Made by a program: the position numbers and the translations under genes
The notes under the pieces: generated by a model
Told to the model about the DNA's origin: nothing
What the model saw: only the letters and a program-made list of their open reading frames with translations
Database searches by the model: none
Shown here: piece by piece, positions 22,389-33,689 of the stretch
Layout of the letters: the number at the start of each line of letters is the position of its first letter
How positions within the stretch are numbered: position 1 is the stretch's first letter
Source of the DNA: Adenophora triphylla var. japonica
Taxonomy: Eukaryota; Streptophyta; Magnoliopsida; Asterales; Campanulaceae
Length of the DNA stretch: 64,000 bases
Assembly: GCA_022495995.1 (NCBI GenBank)
Contig: JAFEMH010000524.1
Span: forward strand, 1-64,000
Direction of reading: 5' to 3'

Positions 22389-22717
22389 CCGTTTCTGAAA
22401 TTGTCACGGCTTGAAACACAAGTGATATCCAAGGTTATAATAGCACCAACGATAGCACTTGAGATAGCACAGACACACTTCGAAAATAAAAACAATTTTG
22501 TAAAAGAGATTGCAGCGGAATAAAGATACCAAAATTGTTTTTCTCAAGTTAGATAAATTATATAACTTCAGGATGCCTCTTAGGCAAGACTTTATCACTT
22601 TATAAAAAGAATTACACAAAGCCAAAATGAGTTCCCTATACCTAATACAAAATAAGTTCTATGGAACTAGAGATAAAGAACGAAATTCAATCCTAGCCAA
22701 CACACAACTTGATACCA
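22389..22717 (-). other. Possible leader of copia-3 with primer-binding-like site
   Basis: On the minus strand TTGGTATCAAGTTGTG (about 22701-22716) resembles the initiator-Met tRNA primer site TGGTATCAGAGC but diverges after TGGTATCA. It follows ...CTTTATTACA, which could be an LTR end. The same strand carries ATTCCGCTGCA, a word common near copia LTR ends. Gag is missing between this and 22388. Confidence 0.4.
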
Positions 22718-24196
22718 ATGTAATAAAGTGCGAAATTACAAGGGAGGATGGATGAAAAGAACCAAACAAAGAACTCTATCTCTATAAGCTTTGAAGGTGT
22801 GTAAAATTGGCATATCTTCAAGAGATTCCTTCCAAGCATATTTATATTCTTCAATGACTTGAAGGCTACTCAAATAATCAGCCTTGTGGCTGTCTTGGAC
22901 GTTGAGGGAGAGTGGGGAAGTGGTTGGGCTTGTTCCTGACTTCATGTGCCCACATTCCTCAATTATAGCAACTGTATGCTTGTTCTCCAAGTCCATGCTT
23001 CAACGCCTTGTACTCCCAAGCTTTCTCCATCTTGTACTCTCTTTGAATCAGCAACAACTCCTTTGAAATAGTCTTCCCACATTTTCATTGTTATTGACAC
23101 AAAGTAACTCTAGAAACGGTGTATGAATAAAACGTTATTTAAGCATAAATCTTTCTTTTCCAAAATCCTCCACATTTCTAGCTCATTCTCCAATCATATT
23201 GCAACCTGAAATATGGACATACAACATATACTATACAGATTATATTAGCACATTAGTACATAAATTAATAATCAAGAAATGTACAACTATATAAATTCAA
23301 GCACAGGAAATCATCTGAGATATCATCTGGAATCTGGGAAATCATTCAGGATATCACCTGCGTCTTACACCAAAAATGTGAAAGAAATGACTTGTAATGT
23401 ACACTCGCAAGGGCGTATATGTTATTTTTTGAAAAGGTGGGAACTGGTCCCTTTTTGTTTGAATGCCTTATTTGATGTAGGAATAAAAGAAATGCTTTTG
23501 GGTTTGACTCTTTTGAGAGAGTACGAGAACTGAAAAGCTTGTAAAAGTGTATAGAAGCCCTTGCTGACAGAAAATCAGTGTTTAGCCCTATTTTTCCTAT
23601 TTTGTAGAAAAAGAAGACTTGTCGAGACATTTCAAAACCTGATTTGTTCACAATGATCACATGTTTGCTTAAAACCCTTTGTTCATGTTCGGGTTATTCA
23701 ACAATTAAACTTGATATGCTTGATTAATCATGAGGAGAAAGTCAACCGGTATCAAGGATCGAAGTTGGTTATGTGTGAAAGAAATGTTTATGTATAGGAG
23801 GGGTGATTGGTGAGACCGGGTTTGTGAATTTGTATATGTTTATGACCGGACCATTTCTGGTTGCCTACGTTCCCCTTAAGAAAAGGAGCTCAGGTCGACG
23901 TAGTTCGGGGCCGAACCGTGTTTGGCTTTGGGGCAAGGACATGAATATTTGTGCGGCCTTTGGCGAACAGGCTTGGATAGGAAGGTTGGATGATGAGGCA
24001 AGGGCCTTGAGGTGATTCCTTGACAAGTCATTTTTTGACAGCCATTTCAATGATTCCATTGCTTCTTGATCTTCGTCTTTAATCGGCGGAGAAAGAATTT
24101 GAACACAGCTTAAGGGCTTATGACATGATTCTGCCTTTGCTTTAACTAATCCATTTTTATCGACAACTTCCATTCTTCGAGCTTTAATTTTGCCCA
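22718..24196. other. Unassigned region, possible LTR remnant at its left end
   Basis: If the primer-like site at 22701-22716 is real, a minus-strand 5' LTR would start at 22718; GAATATAAATATGC near 22845 could be its TATA box, but no second LTR was found. Further right there are only short frames on both strands (for example a 110-codon minus frame ending at 23865) with no recognised domain. Confidence 0.3.
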
Positions 24197-24889
24197 TCTG
24201 TCAAGATTCTGATTGGCGGTGCTGGGTCCTTGGCCTCATTTTTCTTTCCTTTTGTTTTTTAAAGCTCCTGCTTGAGCTTTTTCTCTTTTTTTTAAGCTTC
24301 TGTTTGAGTTTTTTTTTTCGAAGCTTCTGCTTGAGCTTTCTTTCTTATTCTTTTTTTTGAAGCATATGAGGGTGAAGGCAAGCCCTTGCTTGAACTTTCT
24401 TGATGCGCACGAGGGCGAAGGCAAGCCCCTAGGTTGTTGTCGATATGGGGTCAATCTTTTAATGCTGAGTGACCTTTTATTGTCCTTTGATGTTGCCGCC
24501 ATCGTTGACTTGGTCAAGGTGATGGTGGGGACATGTTTTGGAAAGTGTATAGTTTGATGGAGGCCTTTGTGAGGTAAGGAAGGTGTATGGGGAGCTATCG
24601 ATTGACTTTCTTACACCAATTAATCAAAGCCTTATTCCTTTGGGGAATTATTTGTTGAGCAATACAAGTGATCATATAGAGCAAAACCTGTTCATTAAAT
24701 GTAATTTGGGGTGCAAAATAATGTCTTAAGTCTGGCAAGAAAAGAAAGGAAACTTGCGTATGGAAAATTGAAGACTTAATTACATTGTCCGAGGAGGACT
24801 TGATTGAATGAAAAAAGTACTAAAACCTACGAGGTTTGACTATGTGATTCTTTGTGTTTTTTTTAGAGTGTAGAGGGGGGAAAGAAGAC
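24197..24889. other. Low-complexity stretch, no gene seen
   Basis: At 24250-24430 the words AAGCTTCTGCTTGAGCTTT and AGGGCGAAGGCAAGCCC recur several times, giving apparent Lys/Arg-rich frames on the minus strand. I see no domain. The gypsy tract starts near 24890. Confidence 0.5.
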
Positions 24890-26340
24890 TCGATATTCTT
24901 TAGGAGAAGTATCGACGGAGAATTCTCCGATTTACGTCTCTGTAGGCTCTTCAGCAGTCCCCAAATTCACTTTGGTTAGAACCTTCTCGGCAGCTTAGGC
25001 CCAGTTTTCCTTTCGTTTGACAACATGCTTGAAGATTTGTTTAATGCATTGTTCATTAATGCGTCTGCGTCTTTATCAAGTGAATCATTATTAACTGTTT
25101 TTTATTAGTTAATTTATCATTTGTTAAAGTGGCAATGAGGGGATACTCAGAAAGGTTGAACTTTTATTCAAAACATAAGGAAGCGAAGTTTTTGTTACAA
25201 ACATATAATCTTTAGGCGTAAGGCCGGCAGACGACTCGAGAGACTCAAACTTAAACACGACAGACTCTGATTTTCTTTTTGAAGCTAGACTCTAGGAGAT
25301 GAGGGGGAAGACCTTTTTTTTTTGATAAAGGGGGAAAGCTCATGAGACATGCAGGTTTTTTTTTTTTATTTATGTTTTTTTTTGTTGTTTTAATTTACTT
25401 AAAACCTGTTTTCTAAGAATCCTAAGTTGGTTGGAAAAGATTGCTCTTCTTTTTCGCAACTATGCTAGATCCTAGTTCAGTGGAAACCATCACTACGGCT
25501 ATAAGCCCCTCGTTTTATACCTGTATTTCGATATCCCGGGGTGGACAGCCCCGGGCGAGGGTCCTATAGGGAAAGCGGTTTCCACCGGCCAAAAGAAAAA
25601 ATCAAACTTAAGGACCGAGCCTGTCATGTTCGTTTTAATGCGTCGGCCATGTGAATAGTGAATAGAGCCGGCACCTGAGTCCAGATCGGGTCTAAAGTTC
25701 GGCATGACCTCTCTTTACCTTGCTTGCGTAAGGGATCTATGACGTTAGGTTTTGGCTAGGTCATATTGTCATGGAAACATATTAAAGGCTTGATGACATG
25801 GTGTCATATGGGCATGGATGTATATCCGGGATGGAGTACTGTCTGGGTGTAGCTTTGGAAATCAAGATCGGGTTAAGATTTTAGCATGATCTTTCATCGT
25901 CTTGCTTGCGCAAGGGATCTTGATTTTCTCGGCTTTGACTCAGATAATGGCCGGCATGGGATATGTATCCAAGCTTTATGACACGGACTGGGTAAAAACC
26001 AATCGAGTATGGACAGAGTGTGACGCAAGCGTGCAGGGTTGACACTGGCTAGGATGGGATGTTTGGAATGCTCCCGTGCGCGTTCGGAAGGCGTCAGGAA
26101 GACCAATTGAACTATAACTGAGACCACTCCGGGTTGAGGGTTGTAGTGTGCAGTGTACAGGATAAGAGTGCGCGTAGTGTGCGGTCACTAAAATTCTTTT
26201 TCTGAGTAAAACAGAAATTTTTGCAGAATTTTTAAATGTATGCACACACACAACAGTTAAAGAAGGGGTAAAATGAAAGTTTGACCCTCATCAATGTTTT
26301 AAAAATCTTTTTTGTTTAAAAGTTTTTAAAACAAAATCAT

Positions 26341-26360
26341 CCCTAGCGGCGTCGCCAACT
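26341..26360 (-). promoter_or_regulatory. Primer-binding-like site, left gypsy unit
   Basis: The minus strand reads AGTTGGCGACGCCGCTAGGG, resembling the TGGCGAC(T/G)CCGCTGGGGA primer sites of Ogre/Tat elements. The right unit has the same at 31227-31246. Confidence 0.5.
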
Positions 26361-26779
26361 AAAATTACCCGGATCCGGCTGTGCGGGCCCGGCATCTCAC
26401 CATTCGAGTCGGGAGGTGTCGTTGCGTTTGTTTGGAGTCGCCACGCCGTTTTGCTATAGCCCAAAACATTGAAAAAAGACTTCGTTTAAAAAGGTTGTTG
26501 CGTGATGAGATTTTGAGATCGGAGGTCAGGTTAAGCCTCGGGAAGAGAATAGCAGAGCTCACCCAAGTCGCCTCGTATACCCGAGTCTTTCAATACCCCT
26601 CTTTCGTTAAAAGTTGTGTGTGTGTGTTTGTGCTTTTAAAAATGCATGCTGAATATGATGTCTACATTGTATGCTTTGTATTGAAATGAATTGAAATAGT
26701 GTTGGAAGGAGGCCTTACCAATGTTGGTTCGTGTCTATCTTCCACTTGGGAATAGTGTTTGAGGGTGAATAGTGCTTCA

Positions 26780-27340
26780 GGTCGGACCAGGATTGCCTCG
26801 GGATGTACCGGTGTCTGCGGACAGAGCTTCAACGTGTCTCGGGAATGCTAGGTGTGTCTGCGGACAGAGCTTCGGCATGCTTCGGGATCGCTGTGTGGAT
26901 TCAGGCAGAGGTTCGACGTGCGTTGGGATTGTCGGTTGTACTCGGGTAGAGGTTTGGCGTGCGTCGCGATTGCCGGTAGTACTCGGGCAGAGGTTCGGTG
27001 TGCGTCGGGATGCCTTGGGATTGTTGGTTGTACTCGGGCAGAGTTTCGGCCTGCGTCGGGATTGTTGGTTGTACTCTGCAGAGGTTCGGCATGCCTCGGG
27101 ATGCCTCGGGATTGTTGACTGTACTCGGGCAGAGGTTCGACGTGCCTCGGGTTCGTCGATTGTGCTCAGGCAGAGGTTCGGAGTGCCTCGGGATGCCTCG
27201 GGATTGTCCGCCAAGGCTTTGGGATGGACCGAAATTCCTTGGGATGGACCGGCAAGGCTTCGGGATGCCTCGGGAGCGCCTCGGGGCTGCTCAGGAGCGC
27301 TCGGCTGGGCTTCGGAGCGCCTCGAAAGGGCTCGGAAGGC
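26780..27340. repeat. GC-rich minisatellite, 41 bp basic unit (left)
   Basis: The unit GGGCAGAGGTTCGGCGTGCG and following bases recurs every 41 bp, with some units extended by a CTCGGGATGC insert. Because 41 is not a multiple of 3 and the DNA is GC-rich, similar frames open on every frame. These are not taken as genes. Confidence 0.9.
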
Positions 27341-27455
27341 CCTGGAAGGAACCGAAAGGGACCGGGATTGCCTCTAAGGGCTGAGAGGGGCAGCCAGAAG
27401 GCAAGGGGGAGAGAGGAGAGAAGGGAGGTGTGAAGAAAAAGGGAGGGAGAGCCCT

Positions 27456-27465
27456 CTATTTATAG
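27456..27465 (-). promoter_or_regulatory. TATA box of the left gypsy unit
   Basis: CTATAAATAG on the minus strand, followed by AGGGCTCTCC. It lies upstream of the minisatellite and the primer-like site in transcription direction, as expected for an LTR promoter. The right unit has it at 32341-32350. Confidence 0.6.
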
Positions 27466-27599
27466 CCATGGAAAAATGACAAAATGGTCTGCGCGGACCA
27501 TTCTTGATAAACCAAATTTTTGGCTGTCCCGGATTTACGGGAATATTGTGGACTTAAAGAGAATTTTGTAATTATGATGTCTGTGTGCAAAATGGTACG

Positions 27600-28164
27600 C
27601 GCGGACCATTATGCAGGCCAAATATTTTTCGTAATTCCCCAAAAGTCCTCCTGCTTTATTTTATCCTAGAAGGGTCCTACCTTGGTTTGATCGGTGGTTT
27701 TGGGGTTTTTGAAGGTTACGGGTCTTCGGGATCATGTTTGTGTGAGTCCGCGGTGTTTCCCGTGTGTCGGATGGGGAGCGATCCAGATTGGAGTACTTAC
27801 AAACGGCCAGACACTCTAGGAATTCACAGATGAAGTGGTCGAGAGAAAGGCATAGTCCGGCCTCAAACTGGTCATAATAGAAAGTTACCCTGCTGGAGCT
27901 CAATCCCTAATAGATCCAATATTAGCCCTTCATTTGCATCTCGGTGAAATGGGTCAGGTAGAAGTCATCTCGTGGGACCTCAAAGAAGTCATGAAGGATT
28001 TTGATACGAGATTCGGCATTCTTCCTCCCTATAGTAGGCTTGGTGGCCGCATATCCCTTTTCATTACGACCTGGCACTACGGTCGAACAAAACTTGTCCA
28101 CGATATTGCCGGAGGAAGAGCTCGACGCTGCAGAAGGCAAAGTTGGTTGAGCTCGACCTGGCAC
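27600..28164 (-). pseudogene. Gypsy-associated ORF fragment, left unit
   Basis: Shorter copy of the minus-strand frame at 32546-33254. It reads GNIVDKFCSTVV, then KILHDFFEVPRDDFYLTHFTE, then a stop (TAG near 27910) where the right unit has YWGL, then FYYDQFEAGLCLSLDHFICEF. It is cut at 28150-28171 by the junction with the right unit. Confidence 0.5.
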
Positions 28165-28601
28165 TATGGTCGAACAAGACTTGATATTCTTTAGGAGAAG
28201 TATCGACGGAGAATTCTCTGATTTGCGTCTCTGTAGGCTCTTCAGCAGTCCCCAAATTCACTTTGGTTAGAACCTTCTCGGCAGCTTGGGCCCGGTTTTC
28301 CTTTCGTTTGACAACATGCTTAAAGATTTGTTTAATGCATTGTTCATTAATGCATCTGCGTCTTTATCAAGTGAATCATTATTAACTGTTTTTTATTAGT
28401 TAATTTATCATTTGTTAAAGTGGCAACGAGGGGATACTCAGAAAGGTTGAACTTTTATTCAAAACATAAGGAAGCGAAGTTTTTGTTACAAACATATAAT
28501 CTTCAGGCGTAAGGCCGGTAGAAGACTCGAGAGACTCAAACTTAAACACGACAGACTCTGAGTTTTTTTTTTTTTGAAGCTAGACTCTAGGAGATGAGGG
28601 G

Positions 28602-30156
28602 TTAGTCCAAGCTTCTCGACCTATTTCTTCTTGCTGGCTGTGGCTCCGCGTTTGTGAAAGTTATGCCATTTTTGACGCAACCACTTGGTCGGCCTGTCTC
28701 GAACTGCCTTATCTCCGGGGAGGGTTCGATCCACCCCTTGGTGTGCCCCGATATCGGAAAGGATTGTTGAGGAATAACCGTTCTTGGATTCTTTCTTCCG
28801 AATTCTTCATTGCGGAAGCCCCATGTTCCGTCATCGATTCCCCAATCATCACGGGAATTTGCAGAGGACTTATCCACCATGATTACCCCGTCATTTCTAC
28901 GGAAAGGGTTTCTGACTGTGTTGGGACCGCGAGGGCGTTCCAACTTTCCCTCTTTTTTAAGCCTTGGACCACCTTCTTCAACATGAAGCAATTGTCGGTT
29001 GTGTGGCCGGGGTAGTTGTGGAAGGCGCAGCGTTTGCTCATGTCCATGTTAGGCTTGAGAGTCTTTGGCCGGAAATTTTCAAGCAGTTTGAGGACGTTCC
29101 TTTTTACTAGTGTCTCGAGGACTTGGCTCAAGGGCATCCTGAGATCATCAAAAGGCTGGAAGCGTTTCTCTTGAGGAGGACCGCTATTAGTTGGGGTCCG
29201 GTTCTGAATGTAGTGAACTGCTCTAGTAACCTCTTTCTTCTTGTTGGAGGTGTTTGGTAACCTTTTTCCTTTTGCTTAAGGACACTCTTCCCTTTCATCT
29301 CCTTTGCATGTTCTACCATCCAAGCCACATGGGGGTCTTTAGGCAGGGTTGGGTTTTCGGTTCCCGAAGATGGGGGCAGATTTGTTGATGGAATCATCAT
29401 TCGGGAATCTTGGGGAGGCAAGTGGGTGTATGCCCGTCAATACCCTTGATTGCCAAGACTGGAGCCGGGGGCTCGATTATCTAGGTCATGCTGGACCGTG
29501 TTTGTAAATTGAGGGAATGTTTCATGAGCCCCGAGATGTAGTCTGGCAAGTGGCCAGTTTGAAACATCGGGGTATTTGCTTGGTATGTCCGTCCTTGGCA
29601 GGCATTGTGGCTTCAAGGTGTAGCTTCGGGGCTCAGACGAAGGCAAAGTATTGAATCCCAGGGGATATTGAGAGGCGTTAGGATCCAAGGGAGCGGGGCC
29701 GTAGCTGTGCTGAGGTTGGAAAATCGGGGCTGCTTGACTGAGGCTTGAATGGTGCTTTGAGAGGGAGTTGCTTTGCATTGCTAGTTTCCCGTAACTTTGT
29801 GAAGGAGGTACTTGTTGGTAATTCTAAAAAGCTGAAGGAGCAGGCATGTCCTTTTCTTTTATGAAAGTCCCATCCAGTTGGGGGACTGCAAATGTTCCGA
29901 GATGATGCATGGCATTTTCGATCCAAACCTGCTGCTCTTCTTGGCGTTTCTCAAGAGCCTTGAAAGCTTTCCAAACTTCTTCTATTGTTTGGAAGTTTCC
30001 CGGGGGCGGAGTTCCGTTTCCGTCACTTTTATATGTCGATCCTGCCATGGGGGAGTAGCGGACTGTTCGGACCGCTGAACCGGAAGGGCTGTCGGATCTT
30101 GCGACATCGACACTGAAAAGACGGTTCCCGTGTATTCTCAACCACTCTCGGTTCAT
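28602..30156 (-). pseudogene. Gag of the Ty3/gypsy Tat/Ogre-like element
   Basis: Starts MNREWLRIHGNRLFSVDVAR at 30156 and continues with a Gln/Glu-rich region (FKALEKRQEEQQVWIENAM, likely coiled coil), a Pro/Ser/Gln-rich linker (30000-29440), and the zinc-finger-like CAFHNYPGHTTDNCFMLKK near 29030. That C-x2-H-x4-GH-x4-C pattern is typical of Tat/Ogre gag ends. At least four frame changes and several stops break it, and no intact protein is possible. Present only in the right unit. Confidence 0.7.
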
Positions 30157-31226
30157 TGGAGGGGGTGACGGGTAAGGTTTAGACTTGGGAAGACCTTTTT
30201 TTTTTTATAAAGGGGGAAAGCTCATGCGACATGCAGTTTTTTTTATATATATATATATTTATGTTTTTTTTGTTGTTTTAATTTATTTAAAACCTGTTTT
30301 CTAAGAATCCTAAGTTGGTTGGAAAAGATTGCTCTTTTTTTCGCAACTATGCTAGATCCTGGTTCAGTGGAAAGCATCACTACGGCTATAAGCCCCTCGT
30401 TTTGCAACTGTATTTCGACATCCCGGGGTGGACAGCCCTGGGCGAGGGTCCTATAGGGCAAGAGGTTTCTACCGGCCAAAAGAAAAAACAAACTTAAGGA
30501 CCGAGCCTGTCATATTCGTTTTAATGCGTCGGCCATGTGAATAGTGAATAGAGCTTACACCTGAGTCCAGATCGGGTCAAAATTTCAGCATGACCTCTCT
30601 TTACCTTGCTTGCGTAAGGGATCTATGACGTTAGGTGTTGGCTAGGTCATATTTTCATGGATAACTTATTAAAGGCTTGATGATATGGTGTCATGTGGGC
30701 ATGGATGTATATCCAGGACGGAGTACTGTCTGGGTGTAGCTTTGGAAATCAAGATTGGGTCAAGATTTTAGCATGATCTTTCATCGTCTTGCTTGCGCAA
30801 GGGATCTTGATTTTCTCAGCTTTGACTTAGATAATGGCCGGCATGGGATATGTATCCAGGCTTTATGACACGGACTAGGTAAAAACCAATCGAGTATGGA
30901 CAGAGTGTGACGCAAGCGTGCAGGGTTGACACTGGCTAGGATGGGATGTTTGGAATGCTCCCGTGCGCGTTCGGAAGGCGTCAGGAAGACCAATTGAATT
31001 GCAACTGAGACCACTCCGGGTTGAGGGTTGTAGTGTGCAGTGTACAGGATAAGAGTGCGCGTAGTGTGCGGTCACTAAAATTCTTTTTTTGAGTAAAACA
31101 GAAATTTTTGCAGAATTTTTAAATTTATGCACACACACAACAGTTAAAGAAGGGGTAAAATGAAAGTGTGACCCTCATCAATATTTTAAAAATCTTTTTT
31201 TTTAAAGTTTTTAAAACAAAATCATC

Positions 31227-31246
31227 CCCAGCGGCGTCGCCAACTA
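31227..31246 (-). promoter_or_regulatory. Primer-binding-like site, right gypsy unit
   Basis: AGTTGGCGACGCCGCTGGGG on the minus strand; one base closer to the Ogre/Tat primer-site consensus than the left copy. Confidence 0.5.
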
Positions 31247-31659
31247 AAATTACCCGGATCCGGCTGTGCGGGCCCGACATCTCACAATTTGAGTCGGGAG
31301 GTGTCGTTGCGTTTGTATGGAGTCGCCATGCCGTTTTGATATAGCCCAAAACATTGAAAAAAACTTTGTTTAAAAAGGTTGTTGCATGATGAGATTTTGA
31401 GTTCGGAGGTCAGGTTACGCCTCGGGAAGAGAATATCAGAGCTCACCCAAGTCGCCTCGTATACACGAGTCTTTCGATACCCCTCTTTCATTAAAAGTTG
31501 TGTGTGTGTGTTTGTGCTTTTAAAAATGCATGTTGAATATGATGTCTACATTGTACGCTATGTATTGAATTGAATTGAAATAGTGTTGGAAGGAGGCCTT
31601 ACCAATATTGGTTCGTGTCTATCTTCCGCTTGGGAATAGTATTTGAGGGTGAATAGTGC

Positions 31660-32250
31660 TCCGGGTCGGACCAGGATTGCCTCGGGATGTACCGGTGTCT
31701 GCGGACAGAGCTTCAACGTGTCTCGGGAATGCTAGGTGTGTCTGCGGACAGAGCTTCGGCATGCTTCGGGATCGCTGTGTGGATTCGGGCAGAGGTTCGG
31801 CGTGCGTCGGGATTGTCGGTTGTACTCGGGCAGAGGTTTGGCGTGCGTCGCGATTGTCAGTTGTACTCGGGCAGAGGTTCGGTGTGCGTCGGGATGCCTT
31901 GGGATTGTTGGTTGTACTCGGGCAGAGGTTCGGCCTGCATCGGGATTGTTGGTTGTACTCGGGCAGAGGTTCGGCGTGCCTCGGGATGCCTCAGGATTGT
32001 TGACTGTACTCGGGCAGAGGTTCGGCGTGCCTCGGGTTCGTCGATTATGCTCGGACAGAGGTTCGGAGTGCCTCGGGATGCCTCGGGATTGTCCGGCAAG
32101 GCTTCAGGATGGACCGAAATGCCTTGGGATGGACCGGCAAGGCTTCGGGATGCCTCGGGAGCGCCTCGGGACGGCTCGGGAGCGCTCGGCTGGGCTTCAG
32201 AGCGCCTCGAAAAGTCTCGAAAGGTCCTGGAAGGAACCGAAAGGGACCGG
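31660..32250. repeat. GC-rich minisatellite, 41 bp basic unit (right)
   Basis: Same array as 26780-27340, with about a dozen units of 41-54 bp. It lies between the TATA box and the primer-like site, so it would be transcribed into the element's leader. Confidence 0.9.
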
Positions 32251-32545
32251 GATTGCCTCTAAGGGATGAGAGGGTCTTCCAGAAGGCAAGGGGGAGAGAG
32301 GAGAGAAGGGAGGTGTGAAGAAAAAGAGAGGGAGAGCCCTCTATTTATAGCCATGGAAAAATGACAAAATGGTCTGCGCGGACCATTCTAGATAAACCAA
32401 ATTTTTGGCTGTCCCGGATTTACGGGAATATTGTGGACTTTAAGAGAATTTTGTAATCATGATGTCTGGGTGCAAAATGGTACGCGCGGACCATTATGCA
32501 TGCCAAATATTTTTCGTAATTCCCAAAAAGTCCTCCTGCTTTATT

Positions 32546-33254
32546 TTATCCTAGAAGGGTCCTACCTTGGTTTGATCGGTGGTTTCGGGGTTTTTGAAGG
32601 TTACGGGTCTTCGGGATCACGTTTGTGTGAGTCCGCGGTGTTTCCCGTGTGTCGAATGGGGAGCAATCCAGATTGGAGTACTTACAAGCGGCCAGACACT
32701 CTAGGAATTCACAGATGAAGTGGTCGAGAGGAAGGCGTAGTCCGGCCTCAAACTGTTCATAATAGAAAGCTACCTTGCTGGAGCTCAATCCCCAATAGAT
32801 CCAAGATTGGCCCTTCATTTGCATCTCGGTGAAATGGGTCAGGTAGAAGTCATCTCGTGGGACCTCAAAGAAGTCATGAAGGATTTTGATACGAGATTCG
32901 GCATTCTTCCTCCCTATAGTAGGCTTGGTGGCCGCATATCCCTTTTCATTATGACCTGGCACTACGGTCGAACAAAACTTGTCCACGATATTGCCGGAGG
33001 AAGAGCTCGGCGCTGCAGAAGTCGAAGTTGGTTGAGCTGCCATATCTATAGAAGACACAGAAATAGGGGAATCAGACCAAGTTGAAGTATGTTCTGAGCT
33101 ATCTAAGGGCGACCTAGATTCCCCTGGGAACGCTAATCTCTCTCTAGGAAAATGGGGTTTGTTGGACTTAATGTAGAAGATGATAAGATGGTCTATCAAT
33201 TTGTTGAAGAGGCGGAACCCAATAATCTGTCGATCATCCGCCTCCAAATCCCCA
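32546..33254 (-). CDS. Gypsy-associated ORF, possible spliced gene piece
   Basis: An open minus frame of about 230 codons. The segment FYYEQFEAGLRLPLDHFICEFLE resembles the plant 'putative gypsy type transposon' domain family (recognised by memory of the pattern, not by a search). ACTTAC on the plus strand at 32680-32685 gives a consensus donor GTAAGT on the minus strand after the CLAAC codons, so the last ~45 codons may be intron. Upstream, an open stretch at about 33255-33410 (YKRLEGPWRELTKDE) could be an earlier exon or the same gene in another frame. Located upstream of the gypsy TATA box, it may be part of the LTR, a captured gene, or flanking host DNA. Role unknown. Confidence 0.42.
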
Positions 33255-33417
33255 TGCTCTCACCTGCGGGAAATCCTATTTCACCATAAAATAAACTCCA
33301 CCTATTCAGAATAGTGATACACTCGTCTTTGGTTAACTCTCTCCATGGGCCCTCTAGCCTCTTATAAATCATAAGGTTTACGCAGTTATACCTAACCCCT
33401 AGCTCGAAGTCGAAGTC

Positions 33418-33672
33418 CTAGTCATGGCGGAATAACAGAGAAAGCTCAAAATTAAACCTAAAGACAAGAAATTGAAGGGTACCTTGTTGATTTGGGGAAA
33501 AACGGAACTCAACGATGGAATGGGAAGATTGATTGGACCGGAAAATCGGACCTCGATGTTTGGTCTTGCTGGATATTTGAAAGCTTGTGGATTGTAAAGT
33601 TTGGAAAGGATTGAAATCCTTCCTTATATACGCCTCCAAATCCTTGCCTGAATTGGAAAGGGTGGGGGACAT
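33418..33672 (-). CDS. Short ORF upstream of the gypsy-associated frame, unrecognised
   Basis: An 84-codon minus frame rich in Ser, Phe and Gln, ending RFNFELSLLFRHD. Its end overlaps the region where another frame reads DFDFELGVRYNCVNLMIY, so a frameshift or splice could link it to the gene-like frame at 33254. No domain recognised. Confidence 0.25.
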   Translation of the reverse strand: MSPTLSNSGKDLEAYIRKDFNPFQTLQSTSFQISSKTKHRGPIFRSNQSSHSIVEFRFSPNQQGTLQFLVFRFNFELSLLFRHD

Positions 33673-33689
33673 AACATTTCAAATGTCAG

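Larger units (their letters stand above)
24890..28171 (-). mobile_element. Ty3/gypsy (Tat/Ogre-like) fragment, left unit, gag deleted
   Basis: Collinear with the right unit (28172-33255) but lacking its gag segment. Minus-strand order is possible LTR with upstream gene-like frame (28164-27600), TATA box (27456-27465), GC-rich minisatellite (27340-26780), primer-binding-like site (26360-26341), leader (26340-25313), then a stretch ending in a pol fragment (24980-24897, VNLGTAEEPTETQIREF-like in the right unit). That VNLGT block is found just before the RT of Tat/Ogre-type gypsy elements. The gag of the right unit (28604-30190) is missing cleanly at about 25312. Confidence 0.68.
28172..33255 (-). 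mobile_element. Ty3/gypsy (Tat/Ogre-like) fragment, right unit, with gag
   Basis: Minus-strand order: gene-like frame (33254-32546), TATA (32341-32350), minisatellite (32250-31660), primer-like site (31246-31227), leader (31226-30190), gag (30156-28602), then a short tail with the VNLGTAEEP pol fragment (28261-28180). Most of pol is missing, so this is a deletion derivative. It adjoins the left unit head to tail and the shared parts are highly similar, pointing to a tandem duplication followed by loss of gag from the left unit. Confidence 0.68.

Noticed and set aside
26772..27433. Several overlapping long open frames on both strands (also 31656-32318)
   Set aside because: They follow the 41 bp GC-rich minisatellite, whose period rotates through all frames. 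The peptides are the same repeat read in different phases.
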